Positions 37,260 to 46,645 of a stretch of DNA of 64,000 nt are shown here, piece by piece. Within the stretch, counting starts at the first letter, position 1. Each line of letters starts with the position of its first letter. This DNA is from an uncultured bacterium (GTDB lineage Bacteria > Bacillota > Clostridia > Oscillospirales > Ruminococcaceae), in contig CAKXHL010000011.1 in NCBI GenBank assembly GCA_934875375.1, positions 12,498 through 76,497 of the forward strand, written 5' to 3'. The position numbers were made by a program, and so were the translations under genes. The notes beneath the pieces were generated by a model. It ran no database searches. It saw only the letters and a program-made list of their open reading frames with translations, and had not been told where the DNA came from.

Positions 37260-37958
37260 ATGCTGTCTGTCATCATTTGTGAAGACGAGCCAATCCAGAC
37301 GACCCTTTTGGTCAAGCTGGTGCAGCAATGGGCAGATCAGTGCGCCCTCCCGGTTCAGATTTTATCTTATCCCAATGCGGAAAGCTTTCTTTTTTCTTAT
37401 GAGGAACAGCCTTTTGGGGATATTCTCCTGCTGGATATCCAGATGGCCCAGATGAACGGCATGGAACTGGCAAGGAAGATCCGGGAACGCAACCGGCGGA
37501 TACAGATCACCTTTCTGACCGGCCTGCCGGATTTTATCAGCGAGGGCTATGAGGTGGACGCGCTGCATTATCTGATTAAGCCCATCCAGGAGAAAAAGCT
37601 CTTTCAGGTTCTGGACCGGGCGGTCTTGAATCTTCAGCAGGCGCCCAAGGTGGTTTTGCTTCCCATCAACGGCAGGCCGGTTCGGATTCCAATCACCGAT
37701 ATTTTTTATGCGGAGGCCTTTTCCCACACGATTCTGCTGCATCTGGCCGACGGGGAGGAATCCCTGCGGATGCGGATGTCCGATTTGCAGGAGCTGCTGG
37801 GAGAGGATTTTTGCCGCTGCCACCGGTCCTATATCGTATCGCTGGAGCATATTCGGCATCTGTCCCGCTCGGCTGTATTTCTGGACAACGGCCAGCAGAT
37901 TCCCCTGGCCCGCAGCGCGTATGACGGGATTCATCAGGCGTTTATCCATTTTCATTGA
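37260..37958 (+). CDS. LytTR-family response regulator (AgrA-like)
   Basis: 232 residues from the ATG at 37260, AAGGAGG 8 bases upstream. The receiver has acidic residues in ICEDEP, phospho-acceptor D59 (DILLLDIQM) and the lysine in YLIKPI. The C-terminal LytTR DNA-binding domain reads PVRIPITDIFYAEAFSHTIL, DFCRCHRSYIVSLEHIRHL and IPLARSAYDGIHQAF. Members often control peptide-signalling, bacteriocin or export genes. It is followed by its kinase and two ABC exporters. Confidence 0.9.
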   Translation: MLSVIICEDEPIQTTLLVKLVQQWADQCALPVQILSYPNAESFLFSYEEQPFGDILLLDIQMAQMNGMELARKIRERNRRIQITFLTGLPDFISEGYEVDALHYLIKPIQEKKLFQVLDRAVLNLQQAPKVVLLPINGRPVRIPITDIFYAEAFSHTILLHLADGEESLRMRMSDLQELLGEDFCRCHRSYIVSLEHIRHLSRSAVFLDNGQQIPLARSAYDGIHQAFIHFH

Positions 37959-37971
37959 GGAGGGCTCTGGC

Positions 37972-38652
37972 GTGCGGATTTTTGATTTTTTCTTTCAAAA
38001 GGCGATCAGCCGCCGGATCTCCGCCTTTCAGGATGAGATGATGAACCGCCATGTGGCCGAGGTGGAAAACCTGTACCGGCAGATGCGGGGCTGGCGGCAT
38101 GACTACCACAACCACATTCAAATGATAAAAGCCTACCGCGCTCTGGGGCAGGATGACCGGCTGGACGCTTATCTGGACGAGTTGGAACAGGATCTCAAGG
38201 GCTTTGACGTACTGATCCGCTCCGGCAACGTGATGATCGACGCGGTATTAAATTCCAAGCTCTCTTTGGCCAAAAGCCATGGCATCGCCATCAACGCCAA
38301 GGCGGTTGTCCCGCAGGAGCTGTCCTTTCCCGATATTGATTTATGCGTCATCCTCGGCAATCTGCTGGACAACGCCATTGAGGCCTGTCAATGGCTGGAG
38401 GAGCCCGCTTCCCGCTTTATTCGGGTTTATCTGGATTTAAAGGGAGAAAACCTGTATTTGTGCATCACCAACTCCACCGGGAAAATCCAAAAGCGAAATG
38501 GGAAATACGTCAGCCGGAAAGCCGGACGGCACGGATTCGGACTGCAGAGGGTGGACCGGCTGATCAGCCGGTACCAGGGATATCTCAAGCGTGCGGACGA
38601 GGAGGGTGTGTTCACCTGCGAGGTGCTGCTCCCCCTCGGCAGCCCTCTTTAA
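37972..38652 (+). CDS. Soluble GHKL-type sensor histidine kinase
   Basis: 226 residues from the GTG at 37972 (AGGAGG 8 bases upstream, 13 bases after the regulator stop). H-box WRHDYHNHIQMIKAYRALGQ, N-box CVILGNLLDNAIEAC and G-box HGFGLQRVDRLI are present. AgrC-type kinases normally carry about 200 residues of membrane helices before the H-box; here there are only about 45 residues and no helix, so the input must be cytosolic or come from a partner protein. The strong start site argues that the short form is genuine rather than truncated. Confidence 0.82.
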   Translation: MRIFDFFFQKAISRRISAFQDEMMNRHVAEVENLYRQMRGWRHDYHNHIQMIKAYRALGQDDRLDAYLDELEQDLKGFDVLIRSGNVMIDAVLNSKLSLAKSHGIAINAKAVVPQELSFPDIDLCVILGNLLDNAIEACQWLEEPASRFIRVYLDLKGENLYLCITNSTGKIQKRNGKYVSRKAGRHGFGLQRVDRLISRYQGYLKRADEEGVFTCEVLLPLGSPL

Positions 38653-38660
38653 AACAAAAC

Positions 38661-38694
38661 AGCGGCGCTTCGGAACATCTGGGGCGCCGCTTTT
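38661..38694 (+). terminator. Intrinsic terminator of the LytTR operon
   Basis: AGCGGCGC (38661-38668) pairs with GCGCCGCT (38684-38691) and TTT follows. Confidence 0.65.
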
Positions 38695-38718
38695 GCTGTT
38701 CACGCTCAAAATCAGACA

Positions 38719-38730
38719 TTTGGCGCCAAA
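38719..38730. promoter_or_regulatory. Palindrome TTTGGCGCCAAA before the ABC exporter genes
   Basis: A perfect 12-bp palindrome about 27 bases before a possible -10 (TATCAT at 38757-38762) that has no good -35. The arrangement suits an activator-dependent promoter; the binding protein is unknown. Confidence 0.4.
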
Positions 38731-38782
38731 AATGCCCCACAGGATCTTTTTTCTGTTATCATAGCCTAAAGGAGGGAGCGAT

Positions 38783-40600
38783 ATGGCAAAACAGACCTCA
38801 AAAACCGCTTATTCTTTCGGCAACAACCTGATTTATATGCTGAAAAACATGTGGGCGCACAGCAGGCGATACACGTTCATGGCCTTTTTTCAGGCGCCGT
38901 TCGGCGTATTGGAGGCGCTGCTGACCATCTATCTGTCTCAGGCGGTGGTGAGTGCCGTAACGCAGGCGCTGGAGCCCTTGGAGGTGCTGGCCCAAACTGC
39001 GCTGATTGGCGCTGCGCTTTTGCTCTGCGCCTGCGTGAAAAAATATATGTACGCGCATATGGAGCCGTTTATGCTGGATCACGACATCCGCTATAATCTG
39101 ATGCTATTCCAGCACACCATCTCCGCCGACTATGAGGCAATGGAATCCCCCGAGGGGCTGAACCAAATGGCACAGGCATTGAAAAACACCGACTCGGACA
39201 CAAGCCCTACCCGGATAGTGGTGAAAACCATGTCCTCCTTTTTGGAGAACAGCATTGGCATTGTGGCCTATGGGGGGATTTTGGCCAGCCTCAGCCCCTG
39301 GATTCTGCTGACCGTCAGCGTTACCACCATCGGCAGCTTTCTGCTGATGCGCCAGAACTCCGACTGGGCTTACCGCAACAAGGGCCGCTGGCTGGGCGCC
39401 GACCGGCGGCTGGCATATGTGCGGGATCGATCTGCCGACTTTTCCCAGGCCAAGGACCTGCGGCTGTACGGCATGTCCGGCTGGCTTCGCAGCCTGTTCG
39501 ACCAGGCTTTGACCGACCGGATGGGCTGGCACAAAAAACAGCAGCAGGTGGGCTTTTTTACTGACGGCGGACAAACGCTCATCGCCTTTGTCCGGGAAAG
39601 CATATCCTACGGCGGCCTGATCTGGGCCATTTACGCCAAGGGGATGAGCGCCGCGGATTTTGTCCTGTATTTTGGCGTAATCGAGGGGCTTTCCAACTGG
39701 CTGTTCCAGCTGGCCCGCAACCTCGACCAATTATACCGGTCGCACCTCGGATTTTGTGAAATCCGGGAATTTCTGGACCTTACCCCCGGCGACCCGGCGG
39801 GCGAGGCGCCCCTTCCCGCCGCGCCTTTCTCCATCGAATTCCGCCATGTCAGCTACCGCTACGCCGGCAACGAGGAGGACACCATCCACGACCTGAGCTT
39901 TGTGATCCCCAAAGGGGAAAAACTGGCGATTGTCGGTCTCAACGGCGCGGGAAAGACCACGCTTGTAAAACTGATCTGCGGTTTTTACACCCCTTCTGCC
40001 GGCTCCGTTTTCATCGACGGCACCGATATCCGGCAATTTGGGCGCAAAGCGTATTACAAGCTTTTTTCCGCTGTGTTCCAGGAAATTTTTCTGCTGCCCG
40101 TATCAGTGGCCTGCAACGTCTCCGCCCTGCCGGTTGAAGAGACGGACCGGGAAAAAGTGCAGCAGGTGCTGGAGCAAGCGGGGCTTTGGGAAAAAATCCA
40201 AAGCCTTCCCCAAGGGATGGACACCCGCCTGATCCGCAGTGTTCAAGATGACGCGTCAGACCTGTCCGGCGGCGAAACCCAGAAGCTGGCTTTGGCCAGG
40301 GCGCTTTACAAAAATGGGCTGGCTCTGCTTTTGGACGAGCCCACCGCCGCCCTGGACCCCATTGCCGAAAGTAAAATTTATCAGCAGTACAATCAAATGA
40401 CCGCCGGGCACACCGCTGTCTTTATCTCTCACCGGCTGGCCAGCACCCGCTTTTGCGACCGGATTTTCTTTCTGGAAAACGGGCGGATTGCCGAAAGCGG
40501 CACCCACGACCAGCTGATGGCGCAAAAAGGAAAATACGCCCAAATGTTTGAGGTGCAAAGCCATTACTATCAAAAGGAGGTGCCGGATCATGCGTTTTAA
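38783..40600 (+). CDS. ABC exporter half-transporter (fused membrane and ATPase domains), first of a pair
   Basis: 605 residues. Residues 30-320 hold the membrane domain; the ATPase has Walker A AIVGLNGAGKTTLVKLICGF, signature SDLSGGETQKLALARALYKN, Walker B LALLLDEPTAALDP and H-loop FISHRLAS. The SAVFQEIFLLPVSVACNVSA Q-loop region is typical of the peptide/lipid exporter family. AAAGGAGGGAG precedes the start. It overlaps the next gene, so the products probably form a heterodimer. Candidate exporter of, or immunity to, the NRPS product. Confidence 0.9.
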   Translation: MAKQTSKTAYSFGNNLIYMLKNMWAHSRRYTFMAFFQAPFGVLEALLTIYLSQAVVSAVTQALEPLEVLAQTALIGAALLLCACVKKYMYAHMEPFMLDHDIRYNLMLFQHTISADYEAMESPEGLNQMAQALKNTDSDTSPTRIVVKTMSSFLENSIGIVAYGGILASLSPWILLTVSVTTIGSFLLMRQNSDWAYRNKGRWLGADRRLAYVRDRSADFSQAKDLRLYGMSGWLRSLFDQALTDRMGWHKKQQQVGFFTDGGQTLIAFVRESISYGGLIWAIYAKGMSAADFVLYFGVIEGLSNWLFQLARNLDQLYRSHLGFCEIREFLDLTPGDPAGEAPLPAAPFSIEFRHVSYRYAGNEEDTIHDLSFVIPKGEKLAIVGLNGAGKTTLVKLICGFYTPSAGSVFIDGTDIRQFGRKAYYKLFSAVFQEIFLLPVSVACNVSALPVEETDREKVQQVLEQAGLWEKIQSLPQGMDTRLIRSVQDDASDLSGGETQKLALARALYKNGLALLLDEPTAALDPIAESKIYQQYNQMTAGHTAVFISHRLASTRFCDRIFFLENGRIAESGTHDQLMAQKGKYAQMFEVQSHYYQKEVPDHAF

Positions 40601-42437
40601 AGAAAAGCTGACGCTCACCCTGCGGGGCTACCGTATGCTGCACCAATTGGTGCCCGGGGCCATGCTGTGGGCTTTTGTCCAAAACCTTGTCCGGGCGCTG
40701 ACCCCCTTTCTCAACGTCTACCTGTCCGGGCGGATCATCGATTTTCTGGCCCAGGGGCGCCCACTGCGGGATCTTTTGTGGCTGGCGGGGATCACGGTCA
40801 CGGTCAATGCGCTGCTGAAGCTGACAGAGCAGGCCTCCGGCCGCACGGTGGATTACCTGATTGAAAAACTATGCGCCGTATGGGAAAAGCCGCTGTACGA
40901 AAAAATTCAAACCATGGATTATGCCCGGGTGGAGGATGTCCGCACCCACGCGGCGCTCAGCGAAATTGAAATCATGTGCAGCACCAGCGGATTCGGCTTT
41001 ATGCGCCTGTATTTTTCTTTTTTCCACGGCGTTCGCGGTTTTTTCCTGGTCCTTTTTTCACTGACCCTGACCATCGGCGCTTTTATCGCCCAGCCGGCCA
41101 GGGAGGCCGGCGGGTTCCGTTTTCTGTTTTCCCCCTGGTTTACGGTGCTGATCTTGCTTGCGACTTTGGGGCACGCCGCCTTTTCCGGCCTTTGCAGCTA
41201 CCGAAAGACAAAGAAAAGCAATCGCATTTACCGGAGCACGGAATCAATCAACCGCCAATGGATGTATTGGTGGAGGCAGATCAGGCAGTATCAGATGGGA
41301 AAGGATTTGAAAGTTTATGCCCTGGACCGCCTCATCGACAGTGCCTACATTCAGACAACAATCCAGGATTTTCACGCTGTGAACGATCAAGTACAAAAGA
41401 TATTTCGATTTTATGAACCGCTGGAAGGGGCTTTATCCGTAATTGTCATCTACGCCTATGTGGCGCTCAAGGCGCTGTTCGGCGCCTTTGGCGTCGGCAG
41501 CATTGTCCAATATGTAGGCGGGCTTTCCCAGCTCAGCAGCGGCACGGTACGGCTGATTCAGGAAATATCCGTCCTGATCACCAATGCCGATGCACTGAAA
41601 GCGTATTTTGATTTTACCGACGCGCCCAATCAGAAGTACCAGGGGACGCTGTCGGTGGAAAAGCGGTCGGACAACGAGTATGAAATCGAATTCCACGACG
41701 TATCGTTCCGCTATCCCGGCACTGAAACCGACGTGCTGCGCCATGTCAGCCTCAAATTCAATATTGGACAGAAAATGGCGGTCGTTGGCCGCAACGGCAG
41801 CGGCAAAACGACAATGATCAAGCTGTTGTGCCGCTTATATGATCCGACGGAAGGCTTCATCACCCTCAACGGCATTGATATCCGCAAATACGATTATGAG
41901 GATTATCTGGGCATTTTCTCAGTGGTTTTTCAGGATTTTAAGCTGTTTTCCTTCTCTTTAGGACAAAATGTTGCCGCCAGTGTTTCCTACGACGCGCGTC
42001 GGGTGCAGGAATGTCTGCACAAGGCCGGATTAGAGGATCGGATGCCCAAGGGGCTGGACACGGTACTTTACAAGGATTTTGATGAGGACGGAGTGGAAAT
42101 TTCCGGCGGCGAGGCACAGAAAATCGCCCTTGCCCGGGCGCTTTACAAAAATGCGCCGTTCATCATTCTGGACGAGCCCACCGCCGCCCTGGACCCCCTT
42201 TCCGAGTTTGAGATCTATTCCCATTTCGATCAAATTGTCGGGGACAAAACAGCCGTTTACATTTCCCACCGCCTTTCCTCCTGCCGGTTTTGCAGCGATA
42301 TCCTCGTCTTTGACGAGGGCAGGCTGATTCAGCGGGGCAGCCACGATCAGCTGGTTGCCGACCGCTTGGGCCGGTACTACGAGCTGTGGCACGCACAGGC
42401 CCAGTATTACGATACGGCGGCCGAAAGAAAGGCATAG
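40590..42437 (+). CDS. ABC exporter half-transporter, second of the pair
   Basis: 615 residues from the ATG at 40590 (AAGGAGG 10 bases upstream), overlapping the previous gene by 11 bases. Membrane helices in the first 330 residues, Walker A AVVGRNGSGKTTMIKLLCRL, signature VEISGGEAQKIALARALYKN, Walker B FIILDEPTAALDP, H-loop YISHRLSS. Both ATPase sites of the pair look catalytically complete. The stop codon TAG lies inside the palindromic terminator. Confidence 0.9.
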   Translation: MRFKEKLTLTLRGYRMLHQLVPGAMLWAFVQNLVRALTPFLNVYLSGRIIDFLAQGRPLRDLLWLAGITVTVNALLKLTEQASGRTVDYLIEKLCAVWEKPLYEKIQTMDYARVEDVRTHAALSEIEIMCSTSGFGFMRLYFSFFHGVRGFFLVLFSLTLTIGAFIAQPAREAGGFRFLFSPWFTVLILLATLGHAAFSGLCSYRKTKKSNRIYRSTESINRQWMYWWRQIRQYQMGKDLKVYALDRLIDSAYIQTTIQDFHAVNDQVQKIFRFYEPLEGALSVIVIYAYVALKALFGAFGVGSIVQYVGGLSQLSSGTVRLIQEISVLITNADALKAYFDFTDAPNQKYQGTLSVEKRSDNEYEIEFHDVSFRYPGTETDVLRHVSLKFNIGQKMAVVGRNGSGKTTMIKLLCRLYDPTEGFITLNGIDIRKYDYEDYLGIFSVVFQDFKLFSFSLGQNVAASVSYDARRVQECLHKAGLEDRMPKGLDTVLYKDFDEDGVEISGGEAQKIALARALYKNAPFIILDEPTAALDPLSEFEIYSHFDQIVGDKTAVYISHRLSSCRFCSDILVFDEGRLIQRGSHDQLVADRLGRYYELWHAQAQYYDTAAERKA

Positions 42438-42475
42438 AAAAAACAGCAGGGAGCGCTCCCTGCTGTTTTTTCTAT
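42434..42475. terminator. 42-nt perfect palindrome, bidirectional terminator
   Basis: The two 21-base halves (42434-42454 and 42455-42475) are exact reverse complements, with A6 and T6 flanking a GC-rich core containing CAGCAGGGAGC. It ends the ABC exporter operon on the plus strand and the NRPS operon on the minus strand. Confidence 0.9.
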
Positions 42476-42484
42476 GACCCATGC

Positions 42485-43033
42485 TTATTTTCCCGGCACC
42501 AGCTGAACCGATGAAATCTCTTTTGCGCAAACGCACAGGGTATAATCGCAGCGAAACGGCACAAACCGAAGCTGCAGGCCATCGACCCGGGACAGAATCC
42601 CCTGCGGTCCGGCAACGGAAAACCGGCCGAAATTTCCGCTGATCCCTTCGCCGGAAAATTTGACAAAACTCTCCTTTGCCGCCCAGACCCGGTAAAAATC
42701 CGAAAATCCGAAAGCCTGCAAATACCGGTCCTCCTCCGGATGGAAAAAACGGCGGGACAGCGCCGCCAAGCGGCCTGGCTTGTGAATCTGCAAATCAATG
42801 CCGATCGGCTCGCTGGAAAAAGCGCCGAGCCAGTAATCCCCGCTGTGGGTGACGGAACAATGGGTTTCGGGTGAAAGCGGAAAAAAAGGCTTTCCTTTTT
42901 CGCTTTCCTGCACCGGCCAGCGCTCCTCGGCCCCCGCCAGCGGCTCACCGGCAAACAGGGCAGCACAGCGCACCAGGCACCGGCGGGAGGCAGGGCGCTC
43001 CGGCCCATACCAGTAAATCGTGACTGCCGCCAT
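42485..43033 (-). CDS. 4'-phosphopantetheinyl transferase, Sfp/AcpS-like
   Basis: 182 residues. The two signature motifs are IGIDLQ (Mg2+ site) and FYRVWAAKESFVKFSGEGIS (WxxKES), with HCSVTHSGDYWLGAF before them. It transfers the CoA phosphopantetheine arm to carrier proteins. Located 4 bases after the acyl carrier protein gene in the NRPS operon, so its targets are presumably that protein and the two NRPS T domains. Confidence 0.92.
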   Translation of the reverse strand: MAAVTIYWYGPERPASRRCLVRCAALFAGEPLAGAEERWPVQESEKGKPFFPLSPETHCSVTHSGDYWLGAFSSEPIGIDLQIHKPGRLAALSRRFFHPEEDRYLQAFGFSDFYRVWAAKESFVKFSGEGISGNFGRFSVAGPQGILSRVDGLQLRFVPFRCDYTLCVCAKEISSVQLVPGK

Positions 43034-43037
43034 CCGG

Positions 43038-43265
43038 CTATTCCTCTATTCCGCGCTGCCGCGCATATTCGATCACGTCCCGTACCTGATGCAGTTTCCA
43101 AACATCGCGGGTGGGAATGGTCGTATCAAAGTAATCTTCAAACGCGCAAACGATATTCATAACATCAAACGAATTCAACCCCAAATCCCGCACAAAATCC
43201 GTATCAATGGTGACCTCGCTTTTTCCGGTTACCTCAAAAATGATTTTTTGAATGATTTCCAGCAT
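43038..43265 (-). CDS. Stand-alone acyl carrier protein
   Basis: 75 residues with the attachment serine in DLGLNSFDVMNIVCAFEDYF. Its acidic helix II is that of acyl rather than peptidyl carriers. Next to a free acyl-AMP ligase and a starter-C NRPS, it probably delivers the acyl chain to the first condensation domain. It has its own strong promoter. Confidence 0.9.
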   Translation of the reverse strand: MLEIIQKIIFEVTGKSEVTIDTDFVRDLGLNSFDVMNIVCAFEDYFDTTIPTRDVWKLHQVRDVIEYARQRGIEE

Positions 43266-43319
43266 ACGGTTTCCTCATTTCCTCACACAGGATAATTTCC
43301 TAATTATTCCATTACATGA

Positions 43320-43348
43320 ATCATACCACACAACTGGAAGATTTTCAA
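43320..43348 (-). promoter_or_regulatory. Internal promoter for the acyl carrier protein and PPTase genes
   Basis: Minus strand TTGAAA (43348-43343), 17-bp spacer, TATGAT (43325-43320), about 50 bases before the carrier protein start, in the 161-bp gap after the ligase gene. Confidence 0.7.
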
Positions 43349-43426
43349 GCCCCGCCAAAAGACAACGCCCTTACAGCCATTTTTACTCCATGCCGCAACC
43401 GGTTTTTATTCTGCCCGCAGAAAGGC

Positions 43427-45088
43427 TCATACCGTGTGGCGTTTGATTTTTTTCGAAGCGGTTTTTGCAAATTCCTGATCCCGAATATGGATCATCTGGA
43501 TTTGCTGAAACAACGGGAGGGTTGTGTTGAGCTGATCAATCTTTGCCTGCAAATGCTCTAAAATTTCGTAAGAGGACATGCCTTTGGACAATTCCGGGTC
43601 CGGATAGATGCTGGCTGCCACCACCACGGTGTCTTCCGAGGATCCATTGGCGGCGCCGTACACCATCACCTCCCGCACCATAGGAATTTTCCGCAGCTGC
43701 TCCTCCAGCTTTTCCGGAGATACTTTTTTGCCGTTTTTAAAGACAATCAGGTTCTTTTTCCGTCCGGTAATATACAAAAAGCCGTCTTTGTCCAGATGCC
43801 CCAGATCCCCGGTTTTAAACCAGCCGTCTTCCGACATGGCCTCCTTTGTGGCCTGGGGCTGTTTATAATAGCCGCTCATCAGCGACGCGCCCTTGACCCA
43901 AATTTCATCCTCGACCGTTTTCACCTGATAATGCTCCATCACCAGCCCGACCGATCCCATTTTGCAGTACTGGTTTCCGTTGGTGGAAACCATCGGCGCG
44001 CATTCGGTAATGCCATACCCCTGCAGGATCTGGATGCCGAACAGCTCAAAATCCTCACAAATCTTTTTTTCCAGATGGGCACCGCCGCAGACAATCACAT
44101 GCAGGCTGCCCACCATTTTCTGCCGGATGCCCGACAGCGTTTTATTTTCCCACGGCAGGTGCAGTTTTTTGAGTATCCGGCACACCTTGAGCAGGCTTTG
44201 CAGCTGATCTGCCTTTCCCTCTTTTTCCGCGCTGAGCCACAGCTGTTTATACAGCATCTCCACCACCAGCGGAACGGTAATCATCGAATCGGGTTCGGAC
44301 AGGTACAGATCCCGCATCATCGTTTTCAGATTTCCATTGATACACAGCTGCGCGCCGCGCACCAACGTATCCAGCACCGCGCCGGTCATTCCGTAGGAAT
44401 GATAAAAAGGCAGCGCCGAAAACACCCGCGGGCCGGCGTTTACGTCCCGGATGGCGTCGCTGGCATTATACAAAATCGCCCGGTGGCTGAGCATCACCGG
44501 TTTGGAAAGGCTGGTGGTACCGGAGGTATAAACAATAGCCGCCGTCGCATCCGGGTCGCTGGCCAGCTCGTCAATCCGGCTGTCCTTCTGCCCGATCAGC
44601 GACTCTCCTTCCCGGCACAGATCCTGCACGGTTTCTTCATCATCCGGCCCTTTCCCCAACAAAAACAAATCCCATCCGGCAGGCGTTCCATCCTCCTGCA
44701 TGCGGCAGATGGGCAGGTAGGTTTCCGAAGCGAACACACCAACGGCGTCTGCCTGCGCTATCATCTGACGAATGTTCTCATCCGATTGCTCCACGTCGAT
44801 GCAAACGGCCGCCGCTCCCGCGCTGGCGATGGCAAGATACGCTACCAGCCAATCGTAGCTGTTTTCCGCCACGATGGCCAGATGCTTTCCGGCGTATCCC
44901 CGCGCCTGCAGCGCATGGGCTGCGCAAAGCGCCTGCCGCGTCAGCTGCGCGTAGCTGGCAGTCACCGCCTCCTGTTTGCGGGTAAAATAAGTAATCGCCG
45001 GTTTTTCTCCGAATTTTCGGGAAATTCCGTCCAGATATGCGGGAAAAGTCTCATAGTAATCAGCCTTGTTCAGCGGGATTCTTTTCAT
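43427..45088 (-). CDS. Acyl-AMP ligase / acyl-CoA synthetase-like enzyme
   Basis: 553 residues from the ATG at 45088 with AGGAGG 7 bases upstream. Motifs: AAIVYTSGTTSLSKPVMLSH (P-loop), LQGYGITECAPM, WFKTGDLGHLDKDGFLYITG and the C-terminal lysine region KTASKKIKRHTV. It activates a carboxylic acid as acyl-adenylate. Because the neighbouring gene encodes a free carrier protein and the NRPS starts with a C domain, it most likely loads a fatty or other acyl group for N-acylation. The substrate cannot be read from sequence. Confidence 0.88.
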   Translation of the reverse strand: MKRIPLNKADYYETFPAYLDGISRKFGEKPAITYFTRKQEAVTASYAQLTRQALCAAHALQARGYAGKHLAIVAENSYDWLVAYLAIASAGAAAVCIDVEQSDENIRQMIAQADAVGVFASETYLPICRMQEDGTPAGWDLFLLGKGPDDEETVQDLCREGESLIGQKDSRIDELASDPDATAAIVYTSGTTSLSKPVMLSHRAILYNASDAIRDVNAGPRVFSALPFYHSYGMTGAVLDTLVRGAQLCINGNLKTMMRDLYLSEPDSMITVPLVVEMLYKQLWLSAEKEGKADQLQSLLKVCRILKKLHLPWENKTLSGIRQKMVGSLHVIVCGGAHLEKKICEDFELFGIQILQGYGITECAPMVSTNGNQYCKMGSVGLVMEHYQVKTVEDEIWVKGASLMSGYYKQPQATKEAMSEDGWFKTGDLGHLDKDGFLYITGRKKNLIVFKNGKKVSPEKLEEQLRKIPMVREVMVYGAANGSSEDTVVVAASIYPDPELSKGMSSYEILEHLQAKIDQLNTTLPLFQQIQMIHIRDQEFAKTASKKIKRHTV

Positions 45089-45175
45089 ATGGGTTCCTCC
45101 TGTCTCTTCCAACCATTGCGCCGGTCTTCGGCAAAGCTGCCGGACCGCCTATTCCTCTAAATCGGCCAGATCCTT

Positions 45176-46645
45176 TTATAACCTTTGCTTGTCCTGCAAA
45201 ACCCGCAGGAACACCTCTACCAGCGTTGCGTCGAACTGGCTGCCCTTGCCGGCGATCAGCTCGCCGACCGCCCTGTCCTGCCCCAAACTGGACCGGTAAC
45301 GCCGGTTGGAGGTCATGGCGTCATAGGAATCCGCCACCGCTATCATCCGTGCTTCCAGCGGGATCTGTTCCCCGCGCAGTCCGTCGGGATACCCTTTTCC
45401 GTCCATTCTTTCATGGTGGGCACGGACAATCGGCACAATCGGCTGGAAGCGGCTGAGCGAGGACAAAATCCGCGCGCCGTCGGCCGGATGCTCCTTTATT
45501 TTGGCATATTCCTCGTCGGTCAGCCGCCCGTCTTTAAACAAAATTTCATCCGGCACACCGATTTTTCCAATGTCGTGGAACAGGCTCGCTACACGCAGTC
45601 TCTCGCAAAAATCCTCGTCCCTGCCCATCTCGTGGGCAAGGCGCACTGCATAATAGGCCACCCGGTCGGAATGGCCGCGGGTGTAAATATCCTTTGTATC
45701 CACCAGCAGGCGCATGGCGCTGATGATCTGCGTATAATTTTCCCGCAGAACATCGTTGGCTCTGACCAGTTCCTCGTTTTTCTGAATCAGCAGCCGGCGC
45801 AGCACCCTATTCAAAACCACCGACGACGCCTGCCGCGCAAAAATCTCCAGCAGCTGGCGCTGGTAGTGCTGAGGGGCCCCTTCTGTCTGAACGCCCAGAT
45901 ATCCGGCGATTTCTTTTTCATTGACAATCGGCGCGATAACCCAATTTCCTTCTGTTTGAACGATATCCTGCCCGATTTGCTGTTGGAAAAGCGAATCTGG
46001 ATTCTCCAGCGGCGGCGAGCCGATGGAGCGAATGAAATAGGGGCCGGTCTGCTCCGCCGGCGGCTGCTCCAGAAGGCTTTTCCACTGTAAAGCCAAATAC
46101 CCGCTCCGGCCGTCCAAAAGCTCTTTTGCCGCCTGCACAAGCGCGTCGGCAACCTCTTCCCGGCCACGCAGGCTGTAAATCCGCGGCATGGTCTCGGTGA
46201 TTTTGGTCAGCCCTTTTTGGTAGTTTTGAATGGTGCGCATCTGCTTGATGGATTTGATGCAGGATTCCACCAGAAGTTCCAGCTGGTCGAACCGGTCGCT
46301 TTTTTCGTAATATCCCTGGATTTCCAAATCCCGGATGGTTTTAATGGGAGGCGCCATGCTTTTATGCCCGGTGAGCAGGATAATAAACAAATCCTGGTTA
46401 AAGCTGCGGATCTGCTCCACCACCTGGTCACCGCAGATAGGCGTCATCAAAAAGTCCAGAAGCAGAATGTCGTAATGTCCGGTACGCACCCGCTCTATGG
46501 CCTGATACGGATCGTTTTCCGTGTCCACATGATAGCCGGAACGCTGAAAATATGTTTGCAGCGTCAACGTCATGGTAGGGTCGTCATCCAAAGCCAGAAT
46601 CGAATAGCTGCTGACGACGTCCGCTACCTTTTGATGCTTTCTCAT
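45176..46645 (-). CDS. Response regulator with GAF-like region and HD-GYP domain
   Basis: 489 residues. The receiver has acidic DDDP and phospho-acceptor D64 (YDILLLDFLM); residues about 150-290 look GAF-like; a helical linker leads to an HD-GYP domain with HDIGKIG near residue 355 and the full HHERMDGKGYP motif near 407. HD-GYP proteins degrade cyclic di-GMP (or related dinucleotides). It overlaps the kinase gene by 4 bases. Its place between an NRPS and its ligase is unusual and suggests second-messenger control of production. Confidence 0.9.
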   Translation of the reverse strand: MRKHQKVADVVSSYSILALDDDPTMTLTLQTYFQRSGYHVDTENDPYQAIERVRTGHYDILLLDFLMTPICGDQVVEQIRSFNQDLFIILLTGHKSMAPPIKTIRDLEIQGYYEKSDRFDQLELLVESCIKSIKQMRTIQNYQKGLTKITETMPRIYSLRGREEVADALVQAAKELLDGRSGYLALQWKSLLEQPPAEQTGPYFIRSIGSPPLENPDSLFQQQIGQDIVQTEGNWVIAPIVNEKEIAGYLGVQTEGAPQHYQRQLLEIFARQASSVVLNRVLRRLLIQKNEELVRANDVLRENYTQIISAMRLLVDTKDIYTRGHSDRVAYYAVRLAHEMGRDEDFCERLRVASLFHDIGKIGVPDEILFKDGRLTDEEYAKIKEHPADGARILSSLSRFQPIVPIVRAHHERMDGKGYPDGLRGEQIPLEARMIAVADSYDAMTSNRRYRSSLGQDRAVGELIAGKGSQFDATLVEVFLRVLQDKQRL

